Shown: positions 40,394-49,815 of the stretch, one piece after another
How the letters are laid out: the number at the start of each line of letters is the position of its first letter
Position numbering within the stretch: the first letter of the stretch is position 1
Origin: Gammaproteobacteria bacterium
GTDB lineage: Bacteria > Pseudomonadota > Gammaproteobacteria > Burkholderiales > Burkholderiaceae_B
Assembly: GCA_018815245.1 (NCBI GenBank)
Contig: JAHIXK010000003.1
Coordinates: 1-64,000 of the forward strand
Reading direction: 5' to 3'
DNA length: 64,000 nucleotides
Notes under the pieces: model-generated
Databases searched by the model: none
Seen by the model: only the letters and a program-made list of their open reading frames with translations
What the model was told of the DNA's origin: nothing
Made by a program: the position numbers and the translations under genes

Positions 40394-41176
40394 TCAAAGC
40401 TGGGATAAGCGCTGTAACATCTGGTCTGATGTCGTGATTGCCTTGGAGTTGATTTCGTAGGCGCGCTGGGCCTGAATCAAACCCACCAGTTCTTCCACCA
40501 CGTTCACGTTCGAAGTTTCCACAAATCCCTGGGAAACGAAGCCAACACCATTGGTGCCCGCCACCGCCTGTGTGGGTGCGCCTGACGCAGCAGTTTCCTG
40601 ATACAGGTTTTGCCCCATGCTGAACAAGCCAGCCGGGTTCACAAAGCTGGCCAACTGGATTTGACCCAGCTCTTGGGGCTGAACCTGGCCCTGCACCACG
40701 GCCGACACAACACCGTCTTGAGAAATTGAAATGTCTTGCACACCTTGCGGAATGGTGACGGGCCCGAGCACGGGATAACCGTTCGATGTGACCAGTGTGC
40801 CGTTGGCGTCAATCTGAATGCTGCCATCGCGGGTATAGCTGGTGGTGCCATCGGGCATTTGTACCTGAAAGAAACCCTGCCCGTTGATGGCAACGTCCAG
40901 CGTGTTGCCGGTTTGCTGCAAATTGCCCTGCGAAAAATTGCGCACGGTTGAAACCGGCTTTACACCGGTACCAATCTGCAGGCCGGAAGGAACCTGGGTT
41001 TGTTCGGTGGTTTGCGCACCGGGCTGGCGAAGGGTTTGATACAGCAAATCCTCAAACACCGCACGCGAGCGTTTAAAGCCGTTGGTGGCAGTGTTGGCCA
41101 GGTTGTTGGAAATGACATCAAGCTGGGTTTGCTGTGCATCCAGACCTGTTTTTGCAATCCACAAAGAACGCATCAT
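40394..41176 (-). CDS. flgG: Flagellar distal rod protein FlgG
   Basis: FlgG is the main distal rod subunit. It has 260 residues, matching the E. coli protein. The N-terminal signature [18 protein letters not shown] and [16 protein letters not shown], and the C-terminal [22 protein letters not shown], are clear. An AGGAG ribosome site precedes two adjacent ATG codons; the first is used here. It is 13 bp after flgF. Confidence 0.97.
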   Translation of the reverse strand: MMRSLWIAKTGLDAQQTQLDVISNNLANTATNGFKRSRAVFEDLLYQTLRQPGAQTTEQTQVPSGLQIGTGVKPVSTVRNFSQGNLQQTGNTLDVAINGQGFFQVQMPDGTTSYTRDGSIQIDANGTLVTSNGYPVLGPVTIPQGVQDISISQDGVVSAVVQGQVQPQELGQIQLASFVNPAGLFSMGQNLYQETAASGAPTQAVAGTNGVGFVSQGFVETSNVNVVEELVGLIQAQRAYEINSKAITTSDQMLQRLSQL

Positions 41177-41189
41177 GGCGGGTTTCTCC

Positions 41190-41927
41190 TTAATTCATGC
41201 CAAACAGGCTGTTGGCAGCCTGGCCGTTTTCTTTGGCCGTGCTGATCATTTTCATTTGGGTTTCATACTGGCGGGCAGCGGTAATCATCTGCACCATCAT
41301 GTCCACGGCATTCACGTTACTGGATTCAATAAAACCACCAGCCACGCGCACATTCAAGTCAGCTTCAGCGGGGTCGCCATTGGCAGCGCGGAATAAACCA
41401 TCGTCGCCACGGTTAATTTCGCCTTGCGGTATATTCACCAGCTTCAAGCGGCCCAGTTGAACCACATTGGTGTCGCCACCCAATGGAATCGCAGACACCG
41501 AGCCATCGCCTTCAAAGGACAAACGGTGATCTGGCGGCACATTGATCGGGCCATTCGTACCAATCACTGAATAACCTTCCTGTGTTACCAGGTTGCCGGT
41601 GCCATCCAGCTGAAAAGAACCGTTGCGGGTGTAGGCTTCATTGCCTTTGGCATCGTTGACTGCAAACCAGCCCTCGCCTTGAATGGCCACGTCCATTTCC
41701 CGGCCCGTGGACTGAATTTGCCCTGGTGTGGTGTCGAAGCCAACGCTGGTTTCTACAGCGAAGCTTCTGGAACCACTGCCCTCGCCTGTTACCGGCGCGC
41801 TTTGAAACGCCATGAGCTGTTGCCGAAACCCGGGCGTGTTCACGTTGGCCAGGTTGTTGGCAATGTTCTCTTGGCGAGACATTGTGCCTTTGGCGGCTTG
41901 GGCAGCCAGGAAAATCAGTTTGTCCAT
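41190..41927 (-). CDS. flgF: Flagellar proximal rod protein FlgF
   Basis: FlgF is a proximal rod component of 245 residues. The start [19 protein letters not shown] and [15 protein letters not shown] motif, and the C-terminal [22 protein letters not shown], place it in the flagellar basal-body rod family. It lies between flgE and flgG in the expected order, with a 11-bp gap to flgE. Confidence 0.95.
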   Translation of the reverse strand: MDKLIFLAAQAAKGTMSRQENIANNLANVNTPGFRQQLMAFQSAPVTGEGSGSRSFAVETSVGFDTTPGQIQSTGREMDVAIQGEGWFAVNDAKGNEAYTRNGSFQLDGTGNLVTQEGYSVIGTNGPINVPPDHRLSFEGDGSVSAIPLGGDTNVVQLGRLKLVNIPQGEINRGDDGLFRAANGDPAEADLNVRVAGGFIESSNVNAVDMMVQMITAARQYETQMKMISTAKENGQAANSLFGMN

Positions 41928-41938
41928 GTCAGTTCACA

Positions 41939-43252
41939 TTAACGAAGGTTGGTGATGGTCTGGAATATTGAATCCTGGGTTTTGATGGTCTGTGAGTTGG
42001 CCTGATACACGCGCTGGGCGGAAATCATGGCGACCAGCTCAGCCGTCAAATCAATGTTCGATTCTTCCAGTGCACCCGATTGGATAAGGCCGAAGGCGGT
42101 GTCTTCACTGAGCGACACCAGTTCGGGGCCAGATGAATTGGTAGCAAGCCAACCGTTTGAACCCACAGGCTGCAAACCTTCCGGATTCGGGAATCGGTAC
42201 AAGCCAATTTGCGCGTGATTCACCAGCTTGCCGTTGGCGTAGCTGATGGTCAATATGCCGTCGGCGCCCACATCGAAACCGGCAAAAGGTGCAGATGCAT
42301 AACCGTCCTGACCCAGGTTCTGCACCACAAAAGAACTGCCGTACTGGGTGGTGTCTGTCATGTCGAAAGTGAACTGGTTGGGTGCCACACCAGTGGATGA
42401 GAAAGGCACGCCGCTGGCAGTTACGAAACGCGACATGTCCACGGTCAGGTTTCCGTCATTCGGGGTCACAAGCAAACCATCAACACCGTATTGAAGCGAG
42501 GCCGAGGTGGACTGCGCGGGCGCTGTGGTTGTAGCCACGGGTGCTGTACCGATATCAACCTGTGTGCCGTCTACTGTTGCGAACACCGACCAGTCATTGG
42601 ACGCTTCCTTGCGCATGTACACGGCCATAATGTGTGCACCGCCCAATTCGTCGTACACCGTCATCGATGTGGAATTGTTGAAGGTGTTCAAGTTGGCGGG
42701 GTCAAACACCAAGGCAGGATCAATGGCTGTGGCGCGGGCGTCCAGGTTCAATTCAAGGCTGCCTGCGCGCGTGGCTGCTGGCGGAATGCTGCCGCGGGGC
42801 ACGGTGATGTCCTGGGCTACATCAGACGGACGGCCCGTGGCCGCATCCACCGGAAAGGCTTGCAACTTGTCGCCGCGTGAATTGACAATTACGCCAGCGT
42901 TGTTCAAGGTAAATTGGCCGTTGCGGGTGTAAATGTTGTCGCCGTTGTCGGCTTGCACTTTGAAGAAACCTGTGCCGCTGATGGCCAGGTCCAAGGGGTT
43001 GCCGGTTACGTTGATGTTGCCCTGTTTGAAGTTTTGCGTAACCGCTGCCAGGCTGGTACCCAAGCCAATGCCGTTGGTAGAACGTGCGCCGTTGAAAGCG
43101 CGCGCGAATACATCCGAGAATTCAGCTTCAGAACCCTTGAAACCGATCACGCTGGCATTGGACACGTTGTTGGCAATCACTTCCAAACCACGTTGAGCTG
43201 CATTCAAACCGCTCAAACCCTGCTGAAAACTTCCACCTGCTGAAAAAGCCAT
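41939..43252 (-). CDS. flgE: Flagellar hook protein FlgE
   Basis: FlgE polymerises into the hook. It has 437 residues. The N-terminal segment QQGLSGLNAAQRGLEVI with NNVSNASVIGFKGS, a long Thr/Asn/Ala-rich central region, and the C-terminal EESNIDLTAELVAMISAQRVYQ are diagnostic. It is 26 bp after flgD, its capping protein. Confidence 0.96.
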   Translation of the reverse strand: MAFSAGGSFQQGLSGLNAAQRGLEVIANNVSNASVIGFKGSEAEFSDVFARAFNGARSTNGIGLGTSLAAVTQNFKQGNINVTGNPLDLAISGTGFFKVQADNGDNIYTRNGQFTLNNAGVIVNSRGDKLQAFPVDAATGRPSDVAQDITVPRGSIPPAATRAGSLELNLDARATAIDPALVFDPANLNTFNNSTSMTVYDELGGAHIMAVYMRKEASNDWSVFATVDGTQVDIGTAPVATTTAPAQSTSASLQYGVDGLLVTPNDGNLTVDMSRFVTASGVPFSSTGVAPNQFTFDMTDTTQYGSSFVVQNLGQDGYASAPFAGFDVGADGILTISYANGKLVNHAQIGLYRFPNPEGLQPVGSNGWLATNSSGPELVSLSEDTAFGLIQSGALEESNIDLTAELVAMISAQRVYQANSQTIKTQDSIFQTITNLR

Positions 43253-43278
43253 GTTTGACTCCTTGAAAAATCTTTTAT

Positions 43279-43950
43279 TTAGAAAACCTGCTTGATGTCA
43301 GCGAAACTTACTTCGCCACCATTGCTGGTTAAAAGTTTGGTGCCTTCGGCGCCTGCGTTGCGAATACCCTGAACCACTGAAAGGGTCAGCGGTGTCGCGC
43401 TGGCGTCTTTGCCTGCGGCCTTGGCTTCAATTTCAAACTTGTAGTTGCCCGCAGGCAAGGTGCTGCCGTCGTCACTTTTGCCGTCCCATGTGAATTCGTG
43501 TGTGCCTTTGGCCTGCGGCCCCACATCGATTGTGCGCACCACGTTGGCACCGGCATCAAGCACATTCACGCGAAGAATGTCGACGCTTTGGTCCAGTTGC
43601 AGGGAACCCACGGCCTGGCCTTCAACCAAAGCCAGGTCATTGCCTTCGGTCAGCACGGCGCGCCCCAGCATGCTGGTGGCTTGCGCAGTCTGGTTGCCAT
43701 TGATTGAAGCAGCCACACCTTCCATGGTGGAATTCAGTTTGTTGATACCGGTCACCGTGTTCAACTGCGCCATCTGGCTGGTCACCTGGGCGTTGTCCAT
43801 CGGGGCCAGTGGATCCTGGTTTTTCAGCTGTGCCACCAACAATGACATGAACCTTTCCTGAATTGCTTCGGGGCTGTTCTCGTCTGTTTTTTTCTTCGCT
43901 GACGTGGCGCCGCTGTTGTTGCCCAGTGCGGAAGTTACATCAATTGTCAT
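43279..43950 (-). CDS. flgD: Flagellar hook-capping protein FlgD
   Basis: FlgD is the hook assembly scaffold. It has 223 residues, with the conserved N-terminal segment FMSLLVAQLKNQDPLAPMDN and TSQMAQLNTV, then FlgD Ig-like and tudor-like domains (about 80-215, including the GKSDDGSTLPAGNYKFEIEA region). It lies between flgC and flgE. Confidence 0.95.
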   Translation of the reverse strand: MTIDVTSALGNNSGATSAKKKTDENSPEAIQERFMSLLVAQLKNQDPLAPMDNAQVTSQMAQLNTVTGINKLNSTMEGVAASINGNQTAQATSMLGRAVLTEGNDLALVEGQAVGSLQLDQSVDILRVNVLDAGANVVRTIDVGPQAKGTHEFTWDGKSDDGSTLPAGNYKFEIEAKAAGKDASATPLTLSVVQGIRNAGAEGTKLLTSNGGEVSFADIKQVF

Positions 43951-43963
43951 TCTTCATTTCTCC

Positions 43964-44386
43964 TTACTGGTTGCCCATGTTCAGGGTTTTCAGCATCAGC
44001 TGTTTGGCGGTGTTCATTACTTCGGCATTGGTTTGGTAACTGCGGGAAGCGGCCAACATGTCCACCATTTCTTCCACTGCGTTTACGTTGGGCATGTAGA
44101 CGTAACCGTCCGCATCGGCCATGGGGTGCTTGGGGTCGAACATTTTTTTCGCTTCGGTTTTGTCTTCAACAATGTCTTTGACCTGCACGTTCTCAGCCAA
44201 AGCAGCCTTGCCCGGTGCGGCTTTCTGAAGCACTGCTTCAAATACCACTTTGCGGGCCTGATACACCTCGTTTGGGTTTGCGGCAGCGGTGTCCACGTTG
44301 GCCAGGTTGCTGGCCACTGTATTCAGGCGGGTGGTTTGTGCCTGCATGGCACCACCGGCTAACTTGAAGGAATTAAATAGCGACAT
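43964..44386 (-). CDS. flgC: Flagellar basal-body rod protein FlgC
   Basis: FlgC is a proximal rod subunit of 140 residues. It shows the rod-family SNLANVDTAAANP motif at the N-terminus, the YVYMPNVNAVEEMVDM motif and the C-terminal RSYQTNAEVMNTAKQL helix. It is 16 bp after flgB and 13 bp before flgD. Confidence 0.96.
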   Translation of the reverse strand: MSLFNSFKLAGGAMQAQTTRLNTVASNLANVDTAAANPNEVYQARKVVFEAVLQKAAPGKAALAENVQVKDIVEDKTEAKKMFDPKHPMADADGYVYMPNVNAVEEMVDMLAASRSYQTNAEVMNTAKQLMLKTLNMGNQ

Positions 44387-44402
44387 ATTGTTCCCTTAAC
44401 CC

Positions 44403-44855
44403 TTATTGGTTGCCAGAACCCATGGCCTGCTTCAATGTCGAAATTCGACCATTGATGGCACGCAATGCGGCTTCGTACTTCACGGTGTTTTCTGCAAATG
44501 CGGCACGCTCGCGCTCAATGTCCACCGAGTTGCCATCAATGGCTGCGTTGTTTCCGCGGCGAAACTGCAACATCTCTGCGGTGGTCATGCCTGCGTTGCC
44601 TTTGCCGGTAATGTGGCCCTGGTGTGTAACAGCCAAGGCGCCTGCGCCGTTGCCCAAGCCTGGGTTTGCGGGGGCGCTCATCTGACCTTTTTCGCCAGTG
44701 GCCGCTTTCAAGGCGCTTTTGAAATCGAAATCAACGGCTTTGTAATTGGGGGTGTCTACGTTGGAAATGTTGGAGGTCAATACCTCCTGACGATGCGCTC
44801 TGAGTTTCAGGGCCTCGGCAGAGAATTGCATTGAATCGGTAAGTTTGTCCAACAT
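44403..44855 (-). CDS. flgB: Flagellar basal-body rod protein FlgB
   Basis: FlgB is the first rod subunit. It has 150 residues: the N-terminal helix FSAEALKLRAHRQEVLTSN with NVDTPNYKAVD, a short Gly/Ala-rich middle, and a C-terminal helix beginning NSVDIERERAAFAEN. It is the first gene of the flgBCDEFGHIJKL series, divergent from flgA across a 192-bp gap that should hold FlhDC-dependent promoters; I cannot identify the sites with confidence. Confidence 0.96.
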   Translation of the reverse strand: MLDKLTDSMQFSAEALKLRAHRQEVLTSNISNVDTPNYKAVDFDFKSALKAATGEKGQMSAPANPGLGNGAGALAVTHQGHITGKGNAGMTTAEMLQFRRGNNAAIDGNSVDIERERAAFAENTVKYEAALRAINGRISTLKQAMGSGNQ

Positions 44856-45047
44856 CGTTTGAATCCTTCATACACGAACGGATGAATGGATTATTGAACT
44901 GACGCTGTCAAATCAAAGTGGAGAGAAAGGGGGGAAAGGCGGCTCTTTTTCAGCTTAGGGTGCGGCCAGCCTCCGCCTAGGATGTTGTCATCGAGGCAGA
45001 AATTGTTTCTTACAGACCTATTTACGGCTGCAGCTGCAAAAACTTGA

Positions 45048-45779
45048 ATGAAATCTCACACTTCTTTTCAAACAGAGTTAATCCGCTCTTCCGGCAAGAC
45101 CATTGCTGGCTTGTTGATTTGCGCCTTGGGTATTGCGGCGGCAAGCGTGCATGCCGATGGATCGCGGTGGGTCAATGAAAAACAGCTGCATGAACTGGTG
45201 GACCCCGCGTTATTGCCGGTGGGTGCCAGCGTACAAGTGAACTTTGTAAAAGCGGATGAACGGATCGGCACTGCACAATGCCCTGCCGCACTGTTTGCCA
45301 ACAGCGCCAACAACAAAATGTGGGGTCGAACCTTTGTCCAGGTGCAGTGCGTGGGTTCGGACACACCGCCGTTCTTTCTCGGTGTGGATATAAAAGTGTG
45401 GGCGCCTGTGCTGGTGGTGAAGGGCACGGTTCAATCCGGGCAAGCAGTCGGCGTGAACGATGTTGAATTCCGGACGATGAACCTGACAGAACTAAAACAC
45501 GGCTGGGTGACTGACCTTGCACACTTGGGCAATAAAACTGCCGCAAGGCAATTGTGGCCCGGCATGCTGTTAAAACAGGATTACCTGCGCGGTCAGGCCA
45601 TGGTAAAAAACGGCGACACCGTGAAGGTGATGATGAAGGGGCCAGGTTTTGCAATTGGTGGAACCGCAATCGCCATGGGCGAGGCCGAGCTGGGTGAGGT
45701 GGTAAAAATAAAGACAGCGCAGGGCAAAATTCTGCATGGTATTGCGCGAGACGCATTGCTGGTAGAGGTTAGTTTGTAA
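45048..45779 (+). CDS. flgA: Flagellar P-ring assembly chaperone FlgA
   Basis: FlgA is a periplasmic chaperone for FlgI. It has 243 residues with a signal peptide (hydrophobic IAGLLICALGIAAA, cleavage near HADG). The C-terminal SAF-type domain covers about residues 118-240 with TRV-like repeats and the VKIKTAQGKILHGIAR end typical of the family. It is separated from flgM by 114 bp that hold a sigma-28-type promoter. Confidence 0.93.
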   Translation: MKSHTSFQTELIRSSGKTIAGLLICALGIAAASVHADGSRWVNEKQLHELVDPALLPVGASVQVNFVKADERIGTAQCPAALFANSANNKMWGRTFVQVQCVGSDTPPFFLGVDIKVWAPVLVVKGTVQSGQAVGVNDVEFRTMNLTELKHGWVTDLAHLGNKTAARQLWPGMLLKQDYLRGQAMVKNGDTVKVMMKGPGFAIGGTAIAMGEAELGEVVKIKTAQGKILHGIARDALLVEVSL

Positions 45780-45819
45780 TGGGGATAACCAAAAAGTAGG
45801 AATTCTTTTGATAATTCGT

Positions 45820-45846
45820 TAAAGTTGGATAAATTCGAGCCGTTAA
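45820..45846 (+). promoter_or_regulatory. Sigma-28 (FliA) promoter of flgM
   Basis: TAAA (45820-45823) followed after exactly 15 bases by GCCGTTAA (45839-45846) matches the FliA consensus TAAA-N15-GCCGATAA at 11 of 12 positions. It lies 47 bases before the flgM ATG, which agrees with late-class control of flgMN. Confidence 0.75.
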
Positions 45847-45893
45847 CAAAACATACGAAACCCACTTAGGCTCTGCCCAACGCGGAGAAAAAT

Positions 45894-46184
45894 ATGAGTA
45901 TCAACAGAATAAATTCAGGAAGCAACCCAATTGACAAGCCGACCAAGCCGCAAGGCAGTGGCAAATCAGCTTCAACTGGTGCTACAGAAAAATCAAGCGC
46001 TGAGGGTGCAGTTACTACGCTCTCAGGGCAATCCAGTGCGTTAGGCGCCGCTGGCGCTCCGTTCAATGCTGAGAAAGTGGCAGAAATCAAAGAGGCCATC
46101 AGCAATGGTGAATTTAAGGTCAATGCCGAGGCTGTTGCAGCCAAGGTGATTGAAAGTGCTCGCGAGTTGCTTGGCCAGAAATAA
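45894..46184 (+). CDS. flgM: Anti-sigma-28 factor FlgM
   Basis: FlgM holds FliA inactive until the hook is finished, then is secreted. It has 96 residues. The N-terminal half is Ser/Gly/Ala-rich and disordered; the C-terminal half (about 58-94, with FNAEKVAEIKEAISNGEFKV and a final helix) is the FliA-binding part. GGAG precedes the ATG. It is co-transcribed with flgN, 42 bp downstream. Its target FliA is encoded on the other strand about 3 kb away. Confidence 0.95.
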   Translation: MSINRINSGSNPIDKPTKPQGSGKSASTGATEKSSAEGAVTTLSGQSSALGAAGAPFNAEKVAEIKEAISNGEFKVNAEAVAAKVIESARELLGQK

Positions 46185-46226
46185 TTGTCGCCAGGTACCT
46201 TGGGGCTTTAACTGAGGAAACTGATT

Positions 46227-46742
46227 ATGTCGCACGCTGACGCAGCAAAAAACCTCTATCGCAATTTGGCTTATGAATGTGATATGGCCATGGCATTGGT
46301 TGATATCTTGCTTGAGGAACAGGCGTGCCTTGTCAAACTTCAGACCACTGAATTAAACAGCCTGGCGCTTCGCAAAGAAGCCATGATGCTGGAATTGGAA
46401 AAACGATACCTGGCCAACATCCAGTTGGCCAAAGCAGAAGGGTTTCAGCCAAATCTCGACGGCATTGCCCTGTGGGTAGATGTGCTGGCAGCCCACGAGC
46501 CACGCCTGCTGGGAACCTATTCCACACTGCGCACTACATTGACCCACGCCCAACGCCTGAACAATACCAACGGTGATTTGGTGAGCGAACAACTGGCTGG
46601 CTTGCAGGAAAGAATTTCGATTTTGACGGCGGCGGCTGTGGCTGAGCAAAAACCCACTGCCAGTGATACCTATGGCCCCAAGGGTGGAATGAGCCAATCC
46701 GCACTGGCCGGCGGTGCTATGCCCCGCGCGGTAATTCGTTGA
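46227..46742 (+). CDS. flgN: Flagellar export chaperone FlgN
   Basis: FlgN is a chaperone for FlgK and FlgL export. It has 171 residues, mostly helical, as expected; the LVDILLEEQACLVKLQTTELNSL N-terminal helix fits the family. The C-terminus (about 145-171) is Gly/Pro/Ser-rich. A GAGGAAA ribosome site lies before the ATG. Its last 26 bases overlap convergently with the response regulator gene ending at 46717. Confidence 0.88.
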   Translation: MSHADAAKNLYRNLAYECDMAMALVDILLEEQACLVKLQTTELNSLALRKEAMMLELEKRYLANIQLAKAEGFQPNLDGIALWVDVLAAHEPRLLGTYSTLRTTLTHAQRLNNTNGDLVSEQLAGLQERISILTAAAVAEQKPTASDTYGPKGGMSQSALAGGAMPRAVIR

Positions 46743-47157
46743 CAGTTAACCAATAGGAAACCAGCGCAGAGATGCGGGTCAGATACTGATCAAACTGCAC
46801 TGGTTTGACCGCAAAGCTGTTCACACCCAGTTCATACGAACGCTTCACATCGCTAATTTCACGCGACGACGACAACACGACGATTGGCATTGTTTTAAAC
46901 ACATCGTGTGAACGCAAAAACTTCAATACTTCAAGCCCGTCAAGCTTGGGCAATTTCAAATCAAGCAACACCAGTTTCGGCAAATTCAAAGCGGCACTGT
47001 CTTTGGGATGATCCTCCATCAACTGCCTGAAATATTCAATTGCGCGCTCGCCGTCTTCCAGCAGCACCGTGGTGGAACTTGACGATGTTTTGCGCACAAC
47101 GCGCAAAGCCAGGTCTGCGTCATTGGAGTTGTCATCAACCAGTACTACATCAACCAT
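46717..47157 (-). CDS. Rcp1-like single-domain response regulator
   Basis: This is a 146-residue stand-alone receiver. The phospho-acceptor is Asp66 in LLDLKLP, with acidic DDN at 8-10 and Lys in VKPV. The sequence style resembles the Rcp1 type of regulator found beside phytochrome-like kinases, and like them it has no output domain. It lies 11 bp after the kinase at 47169, both following fliA on the same strand. Its target is unknown. Confidence 0.88.
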   Translation of the reverse strand: MVDVVLVDDNSNDADLALRVVRKTSSSSTTVLLEDGERAIEYFRQLMEDHPKDSAALNLPKLVLLDLKLPKLDGLEVLKFLRSHDVFKTMPIVVLSSSREISDVKRSYELGVNSFAVKPVQFDQYLTRISALVSYWLTVNELPRGA

Positions 47158-47168
47158 GGATGAATCCT

Positions 47169-49067
47169 TTATTCGTAAGAATCGATTTGATCAGGCAAGG
47201 TAAAAGCAAAGCAAGCACCCTTGCCCAGTTCAGCTTTTGCAGTGATCTCGCCACCATGGCGCCCGATAATCCGTTTCACAATGGCCAGGCCAACCCCTGT
47301 GCCGTCAAAGTCTTTTTTGTGGTGCAGGCGCTCGAACACATTGAATAATTTGTCCGAGTACTTCATGTCAAACCCGGCACCGTTGTCTTGCACGCTGAAG
47401 CGATAAAAACGCCCCTGCTTTTCGCAGGAAATAAGCACTTTGGGCTGGTCGGTCTTGCTGCTGAATTTCAGGGCATTGTCGATCAGGTTCATCCACACCT
47501 GTTTAAGCAATACCGGATCAGCATACACCGGTGGCAGGTCGCACAACTCCACCACATTTTTCCGCTTTGCATCGAGTTGCTCAAGAATTTGTTCCAGCAG
47601 TTGTTGCTGGTCCACTTTCACACGGGCAACATCGGTACGCAACAAGCGGGAAAAATCGAGCAAACCGTCGATCAAACCACCCATTTGCCGGGCGTTATTG
47701 CTAATTCGATCCAGCAAGCCCCGGGCATCTTCGGAGAGGGTTTCGGCAAAATCTTCCTTCAAAATGCTGGAAAAACCATCGATGGCGCGCAAAGGGGCGC
47801 GAAGGTCATGCGACACAGTGTAGGTGAAGGCCTCAAGCTCGGAATTGCTGCGCGTCAGCTCGGCGGTGCGGTCGGTGATGCGCTGTTCAAGCGTGCCATT
47901 CAAACCTTGCAAATCGTCTTCAAAAACCCGCCGTTCCACGCACAGCCCCAACAAACGGATGGCGGTCAGTACACGCAACACATCGTCGTGACAAGCCACC
48001 TGCACTCCCTGCTGGGCCACCATGATCCAGTATTCCGGCTGATTGGGCTCAACTGCCTTTCGCAGTGCAAACCACACCGAAGTAATGCCCAGTTCGGCTG
48101 CCCAATTGGTTTCAAAATAATGCTCGGGCTTCATTTTCCCGAGCCATACCAAGCCGTGCTGATCATGGCCTTCCTGTGGATCACAAAACTGTTCCGCATT
48201 GTTCCAGAAGGCTTGCCCCTGTTCCAAAGGCATGCGCAATGCCGGGTTGGTGCCACGCACACGCCAGTGATTCTGATCCGATTTGTCCCGGAAACCAAGC
48301 ACCACCTCGGCACGCACCGTGAGGCAGTTTTTCAAGCCGCGAGCGTACGATGCCGCCAATTCGGAAATGGGTGCAGACAACAATACCCCCTGCAACAGGG
48401 AACGTTGCAGGGACAACAATTGCTCATTCAGCCGTTTCTGGGTCAGGTCGCTTGAAACGCCCATATAACCCATGAATTCACCGGAAAGACCATACAAAGG
48501 TCGGCCGGTGGATTCGAAAATGATCCGCTCGGAATCTTTGGGCCAATACTCAAAACAAACCCGGTCAAAAGGTTGATGGCTGTCCAGCAGGTCTTTGAAA
48601 GTATCCCAGTTGTAACGAGGGTCTATGCACTTCAGCCCCTCAATATCCCAGCGCGCCAGGCCGTCGAAAGGTAGTTGACGCCCGCCATCCGCGTGACCAT
48701 TTTGATCTTTCCCGCGGTAAATAATGCGCACAATGGTGTGGGTGGAGTCTTGTTGCCAGTACCAGTCGCCCGACAGCTCCATGAGGCGCCGAAGCTGGTT
48801 TTCAGATTGAACAGAGGACTTGATGACATCGAGCAAACCAGACAGCAATTTGTTGCCCATGAACCAGGCACCCAATATGCCGAGCGTAACAGTGAGAAGC
48901 ACTGTTAATTGCCAGCTGGATGTGTGTGAGGTGCTGCCCGACATGTACAGCGCAGCAAGCGCCAAAGGGCCGATGGACGTGACGATGACCAGAATCAGCG
49001 AACGATTGACCCGCGTCCGCGATTGTTCGAAGGTTTTCGGTTTTCCCCGGGCGTTGGGATCAGCCAT
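47169..49067 (-). CDS. Membrane sensor histidine kinase with PAS and GAF-like domains, in the fliA operon
   Basis: This 632-residue kinase has two N-terminal membrane helices (about 24-43 and 52-70) with almost no periplasmic loop, then a PAS-like domain (about 88-210), a GAF-like region (about 212-380), a coiled segment, a HisKA domain with His420 in FTYTVSHDLRAPL, and an ATPase domain (about 520-628, GAGFDM and GTGVGLAIVKR). There are no bilin-binding features I can assign. It starts seven bases after the fliA stop codon and precedes a single-domain regulator, so the three genes probably share a transcript. Confidence 0.9.
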   Translation of the reverse strand: MADPNARGKPKTFEQSRTRVNRSLILVIVTSIGPLALAALYMSGSTSHTSSWQLTVLLTVTLGILGAWFMGNKLLSGLLDVIKSSVQSENQLRRLMELSGDWYWQQDSTHTIVRIIYRGKDQNGHADGGRQLPFDGLARWDIEGLKCIDPRYNWDTFKDLLDSHQPFDRVCFEYWPKDSERIIFESTGRPLYGLSGEFMGYMGVSSDLTQKRLNEQLLSLQRSLLQGVLLSAPISELAASYARGLKNCLTVRAEVVLGFRDKSDQNHWRVRGTNPALRMPLEQGQAFWNNAEQFCDPQEGHDQHGLVWLGKMKPEHYFETNWAAELGITSVWFALRKAVEPNQPEYWIMVAQQGVQVACHDDVLRVLTAIRLLGLCVERRVFEDDLQGLNGTLEQRITDRTAELTRSNSELEAFTYTVSHDLRAPLRAIDGFSSILKEDFAETLSEDARGLLDRISNNARQMGGLIDGLLDFSRLLRTDVARVKVDQQQLLEQILEQLDAKRKNVVELCDLPPVYADPVLLKQVWMNLIDNALKFSSKTDQPKVLISCEKQGRFYRFSVQDNGAGFDMKYSDKLFNVFERLHHKKDFDGTGVGLAIVKRIIGRHGGEITAKAELGKGACFAFTLPDQIDSYE

Positions 49068-49074
49068 TGTATTT

Positions 49075-49791
49075 TTAGTGGTCGCGAAGCTTGGTCTTGA
49101 GGCGACTGACAGCCTGGGTGTGCAACTGGCACACTCGGGATTCTGTCACGCCAAGAACGGCCGCAATTTCACGGAAGTTTAACTCTTGCTCATAATACAG
49201 GCCCATGAGCATTTTTTCACGCTCGGGCAGGTCTTCAATGGCCTGAATCAGGGTTTCCCTGAATCGATGGTCTCCCAGCATTTCAAGGGGATTGGCTTCT
49301 TCATCGCCATCCATCTGGCGGTCCAGATAGCCTTCACCATCGCCATCGTCGGCGTAGTCGTCGTAAAACACGAGCTGTGCGCCGCGCGAATCAAACAACA
49401 TGTCCTGATATTCGTCCAGGCGCACGCCCAGGACATCGGCAATTTCTTGTTCTGAGGCAGAACGTCCAAGCTTCTGCTCGGCCTTCATGGTCGCGGTTTC
49501 AATTTTTCGCTGCGCTTGGCGAACGCCTCGCGGCATCCAGTCAGCAGACCGCAATTCATCCAGCATGGAACCACGAATGCGTTGGCTGGCGTATGTTTCA
49601 AACTGGGCACCCTGCCCTTCTTCAAAACGGGTAATGGCGTCCATCAAGCCGATCAAACCGGCCTGGATCAAATCATCAATTTGCACAGAGGCTGGCAACT
49701 TGGCGATCAAGTGATGGGCGAGCCTGCGCACCAGGGGAATGTACTGGTCGATCTGCCTGGATTTGTCTAGGGTGCCCTGGGCTGTGTACAT
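49075..49791 (-). CDS. fliA: RNA polymerase sigma factor FliA (sigma-28)
   Basis: FliA directs transcription of late flagellar and chemotaxis genes. It has 238 residues, with region 2 (LVRRLAHHLIAKLPASVQ and GLIGLMDAITRFE), region 3 and region 4 (ALAVLGVTESRVCQ-like helix-turn-helix, seen as IAAVLGVTESRVCQLHTQA). It matches the usual FliA length. It is preceded by the degenerate flhG and flhF and followed by a two-component pair. Confidence 0.96.
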   Translation of the reverse strand: MYTAQGTLDKSRQIDQYIPLVRRLAHHLIAKLPASVQIDDLIQAGLIGLMDAITRFEEGQGAQFETYASQRIRGSMLDELRSADWMPRGVRQAQRKIETATMKAEQKLGRSASEQEIADVLGVRLDEYQDMLFDSRGAQLVFYDDYADDGDGEGYLDRQMDGDEEANPLEMLGDHRFRETLIQAIEDLPEREKMLMGLYYEQELNFREIAAVLGVTESRVCQLHTQAVSRLKTKLRDH

Positions 49792-49815
49792 GGAGCTCTG
49801 CTTCCTGTCTTGTTA

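Noticed and set aside
47388-48455. Open frame of about 355 codons on the plus strand
   Set aside because: It is antisense to the fliA-linked kinase, whose motifs are intact.
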